64,000 nucleotides of DNA, from positions 1 through 64,000 of the forward strand of contig WTXI01000031.1 in NCBI GenBank assembly GCA_022376515.1, given 5' to 3'. This stretch comes from Lactifluus volemus (Eukaryota > Basidiomycota > Agaricomycetes > Russulales > Russulaceae). Below are positions 55,480-64,000 of this stretch, in pieces (position 1 is the stretch's first letter; every line of letters begins with the position of its first letter). The position numbers and the translations under genes were made by a program. The notes under the pieces are model-generated. The model made no database searches, had not been told where the DNA came from, and was given only the letters and a program-made list of their open reading frames with translations.

Positions 55480-55962
55480 GCCAGACATCGGTGGCACGTG
55501 AATCTACTAGCCTAAAAACTGGAAGATGTGGCAGTGGTATGGCAAGCGCGAGATGTTTAGAGGAAATTGTGAGGGGCAGTGACATAGAGCGCAGAGGTAT
55601 CGTAGCTACTCGAATGGGATGGACAGAACAGGCTAGGTAGGGCAGGACGGAGACGCGGCCAGAAAAGCGCATACGCACCCGAAAAGATTGAGAAACCCGA
55701 ACATCTCCATCAATACGCCGATGGCTGGCCACTTGAGAAAGACGAAGAGGATGCCTCCGAGGAAGCAGATGGTCCCACGTAGCTTGTTCCTCCGCGCGAA
55801 AAAGTAAAACGTCTTTGTGGGCCAGTGGTGAGGAGGAAGAGACCGCCGAGAAAGAGGATCCGGTGCGTCTGTATATCGAGGGAATAGATGATTAGCCAGC
55901 ATGATAGGTAGCGCACATTTCCGAGGGCGAGGAGAGCACCGTCAGTCAAAGAGGGACGCCGA
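55480..55962 (-). pseudogene. Truncated GOT1 copy 3
   Basis: Retains GALLALGN, the following intron, the ILFLGGLFL region and [18 protein letters not shown], and a last-exon remnant (VDSRATDVW). Exon 1 and the start of exon 2 are missing at the same break as in the copies at 41130 and 60080. The exon for the DFFPVILTF region is missing. Confidence 0.8.
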
Positions 55963-56900
55963 GCCGCACAGCTCCAAGTCCGCTTGATCAACAATGCTGC
56001 CCTTCACGCGCAGCTTCACGCTCTGAGCACACCTTCCAATATTAGGTAATTCCGATTATTCCCTTCACTCCACAGCGACGATACAGTGTCACGTCGTGTC
56101 ACGTCCGGCTGGGATCAATCTTACTCTCACTCGAGATTTCCCGCTCTTTTCATGGCAGACGTAAGTTAACAATATCTTGCATCTATGATCGACTAACATG
56201 TTCTTGCTAGCTAACACGTGACAGCGATGCGCTTCTCGGGCCTATCCCGTCACGACCTACTCAGTCACCATGTGGATACCTCACTATAAGCCCATGGCTT
56301 GTCTTCGCATGGGCCGTGGACACTTTCTAGGGAGCGCTAGTCATGGGCTGAGTCGCATTTACGGGTCTCGATGGGCCACAATTGGTGTTCACATGGCGTC
56401 CTCACAGTAACGCGTATGCTGTTATGGATAAAATGCTCGGAAGGACATGGACCTGAAGAGCATGCCAAAAGAGGTCGAAGAGCAATTGAAGGAGAGACAA
56501 TTCATGCAAGCCGATCAAATGGATGCGGAGCGCGGAGCACATCGGTAAGAGCGCGAAAGACCAGGGTACAAATGACACGGTTTATTCGCTCCAGAAGAGG
56601 AGGAAGACAGAGATGAGCCTAGCGAAGATTGGTATCATCGGGTTGACATCACCAGAAATGACGGGTGCTTCAAATGCTCTGTGCTATGGATTTGAGCCAG
56701 CTCAAGACCTGAAAACTATCCGCTCGCACCCACTTCCAAGTCCCTGTTTCACTCTGATCAACACATCTTCCACCTATATGTCCTCACGTGTGCGCACTGT
56801 TCTTCAGGAATCTGAGCCAGAACCGTCAACGAGGCCACATAAAAAGGCTCTACATTCAGAACTGAGGCACGATACCAGGCCAGAGACGATGGCTAGTAGG
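55963..56900. repeat. Spacer repeat family B, copy 2
   Basis: Collinear with 41636-42330, from the GOT1 break through GAAGATTGGTATCATCGGG and TTTGAGCCAGCTCAAGACC to CAGAGACGATGGCTAG. A plus frame at 56523-56957 is open but has no recognisable domain. Confidence 0.6.
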
Positions 56901-57049
56901 TGGCTGACCAATGAGGCAGCCGAGTGCCTGCGTTGGAGAGGGTATAATGCCGCATAGAGTCGTGCCTAAACGTCTATTAATGAAAGAGCGAGCTCTACGA
57001 TTACAATACTCACCTTGAATGTCCTTATAATTGTAGTTGTGTCTGACAG

Positions 57050-57440
57050 AAAAATGTGACACCACATAGGTAGGACAGGCGCCATACCTCAATGACACAC
57101 GGTCCTGCTCTACGGTCCACGAAACTGGAAGGTGGTAGTGGTATGGCAAGCGTCCATGACAAATCGTGAGGAGTGACATAGAGTGCCGGTTTATGGTAGA
57201 TGTGGAACTTGTCGATGGGTAATCGGTGAAGAAATTTGATAAGTGGGAAACAAATACTCTGGAGTGGGGAGGATTAGTACCAGTAATGGGTAAACGGGGC
57301 CGATGAACGCACATATTTTGCACCTAAAACAAGACAGACCGAATACCTCTGACAGCATGCCGATGGTTGGCCATATGGATGTCAAAAAGGGGGGCCCACG
57401 CATAGCTTGAACCTGCGGGAAATTTGAAACGTCATTCGTA
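57050..57440 (-). pseudogene. Decayed GOT1 copy (class 2)
   Basis: WPTIGMLSEVFGLSCFR (57380-57330), followed by an intron donor, corresponds to [18 protein letters not shown] of GOT1. The 3' remnant near 57115 matches the other copies. Confidence 0.65.
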
Positions 57441-57479
57441 GGTCAGAGTAAGGAAGATGTATTTACTCGTTGAAGCTGT

Positions 57480-57890
57480 AGCTGATATCAGCTAGCAGGA
57501 CAGAAGATATCCAGCACATTAAAGGCATCGGAAAAGACATATTACTACTAGATGTCACATTGACGGGGTAAGACCAATACGTTCGGGCGTTCGGCCCATT
57601 GTCCGTCTCAACCGAGCTCGTCTATTTCACACAACCACGAACTTCGACTCATCCCCCTACTTCTCGACCAGCACAAGTCAAGGGTGCCCCACCAAATTCG
57701 CCCCGCTCAAGTTGCCCTTCATAGTGGTCTTTGCACAAATTGACTACTTCGTATGTCCGCGGGCTCGGCCATGCTCACCCCTGATCCGTCGTATGCCCTC
57801 CAGCAATACGAACGAAGTTCTCTTCCCACTGGCAGCAATCTCGCATGTAGCCCTGTAAGGCACCCCAGCGCTACCTTCGGCCTCGATGTT
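57480..57890. repeat. Spacer repeat family C, copy 2
   Basis: Matches 42760-43140 and 61030-61780. A minus frame (57935-57744; STEKNIEAEGSAGVPYRATC) is protein-like but unassigned. Confidence 0.6.
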
Positions 57891-58439
57891 CTTCTCAGTT
57901 GACACATTCCGCAATGTCATGCTTGCAATGCTCATAGTACGTACAGTGTCCCGTACTTATTACTAGTCCATCGTAGCTCTCTGAGATTCTCGCGCCTGGA
58001 ACTTCCCGTAGCTTCTTTCGTCCGCGCAAGAACCACGAAACTTCATGTGAGCGATCTCATGTCCTCCAACCCCCGCCTCCAGCGACCGTGACGGAGAAAA
58101 TAGATACAATTGACGTTCTTTTCAGCATTCGATGTTCATGCGAACGTACAACGTCCCATTCACACAGCGCTCGACTAATGCTCGTCCAACGCGCCGACAT
58201 TTGTGACGCCGGTTCTGCCCACAGATTCAGTGTGACCGCGTTCGAGCACTAAGAATCTAAGCTCCACTCCGACGATCCGAATGCTACTGGCAGATGGGTT
58301 CTAGAAGCGTGGGTCGTACTCAGCGCTGCTGATACAGACAAAGGATCGACAGAGGTACATAGGGCGTCAAGAAAGCCTCTGGAATGCCGCGGAGTGACGG
58401 AACAGGTAAGGAGGGGAGGACAGCGAAGCAGCCAAAAGC
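57891..58439. other. Intergenic, partly repeated
   Basis: Contains stretches similar to 61800-62160 (TAGTACGTACAGTGTCCCG; the ATTCGATGTTCATG area). No gene is recognised. Confidence 0.4.
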
Positions 58440-58625
58440 ACGCTCGCGCCTGAAAAAGTTGAGAGGAACGGACATCTACACCAGCACAGTGATGGCTGTC
58501 GACTTGAGGAAAGCAAAGAGGATGCCGCCGAGGGGGCAGACGATTCCATGTAGCTTGTTACTCCGAGCGACAATGGAAGATGTGTTTTGTAGGCTGATAC
58601 CGAGGAAGAGGATCTGGTACGCGCA
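58440..58625 (-). pseudogene. GOT1 exon fragment
   Basis: ILFLGISLQNTSSIVARSNK, then LHGIVCPLGGILFAFLKS near 58620-58500, aligns to the third GOT1 exon, with a stop inside the [10 protein letters not shown] equivalent. It is the most diverged class. Confidence 0.65.
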
Positions 58626-58944
58626 ATGAGTCAGTTGTCAATAGTAATAGCCATGGCTGAATGATATCTGTCTATCCAATTATCACTCGGTAAGGTCATT
58701 CCTGTGCCAATAATATCCATTACGCCCAATTAGTCAACAAGACCACCTCATTCAGCTCTCCTCGCGAGAACCTGGCCCGGCCACCGGCGACAAAGCGATC
58801 GATTTTCGGTAGAATTGGTGATCGGTACTAAGCTCATTATCGTCCACTCGCCCACCCCTCCCCAAAGGCGCTCTCTCCGAGTCCACTACAACAACGATAT
58901 CGCTGTCTGCTATTGGCGTGAATGAGCATCCCCGCTCTCCCGTT

Positions 58945-59950
58945 GTCATGAATCGTGATGGACGTACAACCTCTATGATCGACTAACGAAATCTCAAAAA
59001 GCGTTTCTACGTGCCAACAAGCATGTGACGTCCTTCCTGGCCCGTCATGTCTCCGAGTCCTCAGCCACCATCTGGGCCGCATAGAATAAACCCGAGGCTT
59101 ATCTTCACAGGGTCCGTGGACATTTCCTGGGGAGCGCCTACCATGCGTCGCGTCGCGTGTACGGGCCACAAAAAACATATTCAGACAGCAGTACGTTTAT
59201 ACCACGTCAGGGTCTTTGCGCTCTGGGGTGACACGCTTATTGCTAGACAGGTGCCAAACAAGGTCGAAGAGCAACTGAAGGAGATAGAAATCGGGCAAGC
59301 CGATCGATGGAGGAGACGCGGCTTGCGGTAGACGTGGGGTAGGGGCACGATAGAAGGCCGAAACCTAGCACGAGGTTTGAAAGAAAATATATTATGAACA
59401 ATGACTATCTTTTTTCGCTGTGAGCGGACCTCCGAGTCATCACAATTTGATTCAGGCCAACTGCATCCAAATGTACAGATGACCTTTGTCAGAGAACAAA
59501 TGCTAGTGGCACAAGGTGTATTCTCTCCAAAAGCGATACAGCGCCTGAATAACATAACAAAGAAGGAATAATACCAATCCCTGCTGTCTCTGCATTGCCG
59601 TTCCGACATTATCAAATAGGGTTATATGCGCTCATCTCGGCAATAAAATCCAGTGAAGGTCAAGGGACTCAGGTCGAGGTCAACAAGGATGAAGAGTTGT
59701 TCGAATGCTGTGTATGTAGGTTTGAGCTGGTTCAGTAGAACTTGAAAACTACAGCTGCGTACCAATTTCTGGTCCTCAATTTCGCCCTCATCACCACATC
59801 CTCCATTGATATGTCCTCACTGTGTGTACACCACTCTTATCATGCACGGCAGCGGTCAGCAGTCAAGGAGGCCACCAACTGGGTTCCACGTTCAGAACAT
59901 CGGTGCCGCGCCAGGCCAGAGACGATGGTCAGCATGTGGGTAGCCAATGA
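58945..59950. repeat. Spacer repeat family A, copy 4
   Basis: Closest to copy 3 (54340-55345); same internal order, with small indels. Followed by a truncated GOT1 copy. Confidence 0.75.
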
Positions 59951-60079
59951 CGAAGGAGCCTAAACCAATGTCGATTGGGAACGAGCGAGTTCTATGGTTA
60001 TAATGCTTACCTAGAATGACATTGTTCTAGAGCCTGGCAGGGAAATGGGAAACCGCATAGGCTAGGGTGGACCCCATAC

Positions 60080-60580
60080 ATCGGTGGCACCTGAATCTAC
60101 TAGCCCCAAAACTGGAAGGTGTGGCAGTGATACGGCAAGCGCGAGATGTAGGAAATTATGAGGGGCAGTGGCATAGAGCGCAGAGGTATCGTAGCTACTC
60201 GAATGGGAGGGACAGAACAGGTAAGATGGGGCAGGACGGAGACGAGGCCAGAAAAGCGCATACGCACCCGAAAAGATTGAGAAAGCCGAAGATCTCCATC
60301 AATACGCCGATGGCTGGCCACTTGAGAAAGACGAAGAGGATGTCTCCGAGGAAGCAGGCGGTCCCACGTAGCTTGTTCCTCCGCGCAAAAAGGAAAATAC
60401 GTCTTTTGTGGGCCGGTGATGAGGGAGACTCGGAGGTCTCCGAGGAATAGGATCTGGTGTGTGTGTATCGAGGGAGTCATCAATAATAATGATAGCATGA
60501 GAGTAGAGAGATAGATTACGCACATTTCCGAGGGCGACCAGAGCACCATCAGTCAAAGAAGAGCATAACGGCGAGCCGCA
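60080..60580 (-). pseudogene. Truncated GOT1 copy 4
   Basis: Same structure and same 5' break as the copies at 41130 and 55480: GALVALGNVRN near 60535, the intron, the GPQKTYFPF region and the [18 protein letters not shown] equivalent (60320-60265). The exon for DFFPVILTF is missing. Confidence 0.8.
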
Positions 60581-60659
60581 CCGCCCCGAGTCCGCTTGAT
60601 CAATAACGCCACCCTTCTAGGTACAGAAGGGTGACTGTGCGATCACCATCTGAGCACGC

Positions 60660-60970
60660 TCTGGCACAAACTGGAAGGTGTGACGGTGGTATGGCAAGCG
60701 CGAGATGTCCAGGGCAACTCGTGGCGAGTGACATAAAGTGCAGGTTTATGGTAGATGTGGAACTTGTCGATGGGTAATTGGTGAATAAAAGTGATAAATG
60801 GGAAACAAATGCTCTGGAGTGGGGAAGATTAGTACCGGTAAGGGGTAAACGGGGCCGATGAACGCACATTTCTTGCACCTAAAACAAGACAGTCCGAATA
60901 CCTCTGACAACACGTCGACGGTTGGCCATTTGGAAAGGGGGCTCCCACATCGTCTGAACCTGCGCGAAAT
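60660..60970 (-). pseudogene. Decayed GOT1 copy (class 2)
   Basis: CTGGAAGGTGTGACGGTGGTAT near 60668 and TTGCACCTAAAACAAGACAG near 60872 match the class-2 copies at 57050 and 42440. Confidence 0.55.
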
Positions 60971-61029
60971 GTGAGACGTTGTCTGTAGGCCAACAGTGGG
61001 GAAGAGGTATTTACTCGTTGAAGCTGTAG

Positions 61030-63226
61030 CCGATATCAGCTAGCAGGGCAGAAGATATCCAGCCCACCAAAGACATTGGAAAAGACCATGTCACTACTAG
61101 ATGTCACATTGACAGGGTCAACCGCCAATAGGATTTTATGGCAACCGCAAGTAGCTTTCCTATGTGGGTATGCAAGACCGGGAACTTGAAGTTGATTCAC
61201 AATGTTAGCCAAACGATAGTTCAAGGTTGAGAGGATGGTATGGTTGCGAGTTTGGCTATCCAATCATCGCTCGATAGTTCCGCAGTATGACGAGCTCATT
61301 CCTGTCCAATATCCACTACGTGCGGCGCAGGGGCCACGCGCCACAACCTTTTTCAACTGGCAGAAGGGCTCGGTGGAAATGAACTAAGCCGTCACGTGGT
61401 GCCAGAACCGAAGGGCATTTCCCCCCCCCTCCCTGGAACTGGTCCACTTACAGCGGTAAGCTTCCCGCCAAGTTCCGCGCCGAAAGGCAGCGTCTCCAAA
61501 AAAAAAACTTTTTACACAACCACGGGCTTCGCACCAGTAATGTCAACCTACGCCTTCTGCACCTTGCCCACGTTGGTGACCCTCCAAAGTCGCTTCTCTC
61601 AAGCTCCCCTTCATAGTGGATTCTGCAAATTGACGACCCTCTTCGTATGTCCGTGGACTCGGACATACTCATCCCTGATGCATGACGTCATCGGGCCGTT
61701 GTATGCCCTCCAGCAATACGAACCAAGCTCTCTTCCCGCTGGCAGTAATCTCGCCTGTAGCCCTGTAAGGCACTCCGGTCCCAAGCAACACTACATTTGG
61801 CCTCGACATTCTTCTCCGTTGACACTTTCTGCCTTGCAATGCTCATAGTACGTACAGTGTCCCGTTCTTACTCCAGTGTAGCTCTTTGAGATACTCTACT
61901 CGCGCCTGTAACTCCCCCATGCTTTCTTTCTTCCGCCCAGAACCACGAAACCTCGGGTGAGTGCTCCCATGTCCTCCAACCACCACATCCAGTCATGAGC
62001 ATAAATACATACATAGTCATTTCAATTGACTTTATTTTCACCATCCGATGTTCATGGTGAATGTACAACACCCCGTGCACACAGAATTCGATCTCATCCA
62101 ACGTGTCGATACTCGTGATGCCTGTTCTCCAACGAGACTGCGCTAGTGCACCATTCACGCATCCACGGCATCACTTAATACGATTACCATCTGGACGACT
62201 TGTGATGGGCTTGCTTGGCGTGCTTTGGGTGATGATAATTGATGTGTATGCTGTGGTGCATACGGTAATTGGAGTACTGCTTTGACAATGGCTGCAGCGA
62301 TTGCATAAGAGAAGAGTCTGAGTGGCCTGGACTCATATGACGTGGTCCTCCTGGCTGATCATCGTGATGCTAATACGACATGGTATGTCTGTTGACGAGT
62401 GACAATCTTAAAAGCAAGCGCGTTGGGCTTGGACTTGAGTGCTACTGAAAAAGCGAAGGCGCTCGAACGATTGAGCCTTCTACTGGCCTCTGCTTATTAA
62501 ACTAAAGATAATAAACGCTCGTTCCTGATTGTGATCAGCGCTAGTGCTTTAAAACGATCAAAAGGAGGCGGAGCCTACAGTATCCTATGTACACAGCGCT
62601 CGAGAGATGCCCATGCACTCAGATGCCGTGTAGACAAACGATGCCTGTCCTGCATACTGATCTGTGGCCACACTCGAGCATCATATAGACCCATCCCTTA
62701 CTACAAGAGTACATCTGGGATGGCCATGATGGGCAAGCGTGGCATGCTCTGAGTGACTATGACTAGGACTGATGCATGCATGCGCTGTAGTGGATGTGAT
62801 ACCTGAAGAACTCTTCTAATGACATGTGTGATGGTTGTGAGACCCCTCTCTAAATCGCACAGGTTTCTCAGCAGAAGAAGGTTGATGCTGAGGAGATGCG
62901 AGTGTGGTGCTTCGATCATAATTGGTAGATAATGTCGGCAGACCCACGGCCGAGAACTTCAATGCCACTGGCGAGCTCCACAGACAGCTTACAGTACACA
63001 GTTTATCGAGTATTCCCTTTTAGAACCAAGAATCCCCCTTGATCCGGGGATCCCAGATGGGTTCTAGAGACGTCGGTCGTAATCGGCGCCTCCGTACAGA
63101 GGAAGGGATTGACATAGGTACATCGGGAATTAGTATTACTGGTATGTCATTGGGCTCCTGCTCGCTCTGTGTGTCGTCCCCTCCATCCTCGGCTTCCAAC
63201 ATCTTTTCACACTCTGCTATAATATT
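61030..63226. other. Repeat-rich intergenic region
   Basis: 61030-61290 resembles the NLR upstream region (GTTAGCCAAACGATAGTTCAA). 61540-62000 resembles spacer family C and its flank. 62000-63226 shows no gene; short frames have no family signature. The last part is the 3' flank of the ankyrin gene at the right edge. Confidence 0.5.
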
Positions 63227-64000
63227 TCAGCACATCCGACTGGTTCCATACTCCGACAAGACTGTCATCACACCTGAGTGTCCTGCATACTTTGCATATT
63301 CCAGTGGTGTTTGATTATATTTGTCCAATGCCTTTGCATCTGCACCACACCTGAGGAGGAGCCGAACAATTTTCCGGTTCCCAGATTTTGAAGCTAGATG
63401 CAATGCAGTCATCTTGTCATTATCTGGGAAATTCACGTCTGCGTCACAATCAAGAAGGAGCTGAATGATGTCCAGGTTTCCTTTGTTTGCCAGTGATGCA
63501 AGGTGAAGCGACGTCTGGCCATTTGTGTCATGTGCATTGACATCTGCGCCAGAATTGAGAAGGAGCTGAGCAATGTCTGTGTGTCCCAATTTTGATGCAA
63601 AGTGTAATGGCATCTGGTTGTTCGCGTCTTGTGAGTTTACATTTGTGCCGCACTCGATAAGGACTTTAGCAAGATCTGCACAAAGGTTTCCCTCCGAGAA
63701 CGGCCCCCACCTAAGAGGTATTCCTAACATTACCTAAACTGAAATCGAAAACGACATAAAGCGTACCAAAGTGGTCTTTTGGACACCAGGTGTAAGGCGG
63801 TCCGGGCATATCTTTCTCGGTTATCATGATTTGCACCACGATGGAGGAGAAGTTGAACCATTTTCAGGTGTCCGTATTGCGAAGCCAGATGTAATGGGGT
63901 CATGTTATTATTATCCAGGGAATTCACATCTGCACCATGATCGAGAAGAAGCTGAGCAGCGTCTAGGCGTCCAGATTTTGATGCAAAGTGTAATGGCATC
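63227..64000 (-). CDS. Ankyrin-repeat (NLR-type) protein, 3' part, runs off the window
   Basis: Third paralogue of the NLR cluster; only the C-terminal exons are in the window. Exon 63999-63770 has HFASKSGRLDAAQLLLDHGA and MTPLHLASQYGHLKMVQLLL. An intron near 63760-63715 precedes the last exon, with VLIECGTNVNSQDANNQMPL, AQLLLNSGADVNAHDTNGQT and LLLRCGADAKALDKYNQTPL. It ends SGVMTVLSEYGTSRMC with a stop at 63227-63229. At the position where both other paralogues have TAG it has CAG (Gln, near 63573), so this is the intact C-terminus of the family. The N-terminal part, presumably Goodbye-NACHT, lies beyond the right edge. Confidence 0.85.

Overview
The window looks like nuclear DNA of a filamentous basidiomycete, most likely an Agaricomycete close to Rhizoctonia (Ceratobasidiaceae). 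Genes carry many short GT-AG introns of about 46 to 70 nt. The housekeeping genes are fungal (COG3, UTP6, RPL12, GOT1, a PHO80-like cyclin, a Ran1/Ksp1-like kinase). Large NLR-like STAND proteins combine a Goodbye-type N-terminus with NACHT and ankyrin repeats, or NACHT with WD40 repeats. The species is an inference from gene content; no marker locus is present.

Layout. 0.2-5.4 kb (minus): a NACHT-WD40 NLR-like gene with at least 14 very similar WD repeats and several frame breaks. 7.2-29.3 kb: a normal housekeeping segment with COG3 (minus), a DAO-family FAD oxidoreductase (minus), a disordered protein resembling fungal AreA-like/DUF3295 proteins (minus), UTP6 (plus, divergent from the previous gene by 118 bp), a Ran1/Ksp1-like kinase (plus), a PHO80-like cyclin (minus) and RPL12 (plus, divergent from the cyclin by 281 bp). 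29.3-31.9 kb is unresolved. 31.9-32.6 kb holds an intact GOT1 gene (minus).

33.2-64 kb is a duplication-rich NLR cluster. Two large paralogous blocks each read, left to right, GOT1 / about 0.5 kb spacer / Goodbye-NACHT-ankyrin gene / shared upstream region. Block 1 is about 31.9-39.9 kb and block 2 about 44.6-54.2 kb. A third ankyrin gene enters from the right edge (63.2-64 kb). Eight decayed GOT1 copies and several families of unassigned spacer repeats fill the gaps. The spacer is inverted between the two blocks, and a 50-bp segment upstream of the NLR gene is inverted as well.

The most striking object is at 47,164-49,746. A 2.58-kb hAT-like non-autonomous DNA transposon, with imperfect 17-bp terminal inverted repeats and an 8-9-bp target duplication, is inserted in an ankyrin exon of the block-2 NLR gene. 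It carries intron-containing fragments of two host-type genes: the C-terminal half of an inositol monophosphatase and the PAZ-L2-MID part of an Argonaute. The same NLR gene has also lost the P-loop lysine (GAGKT to GAGRT), so it appears to be a decaying paralogue of the block-1 gene.

Caution: single-base frame breaks, several at homopolymers, occur even in housekeeping genes (COG3, UTP6). Some frameshifts here may therefore be assembly errors, and a frameshift alone should not be taken as pseudogenisation.
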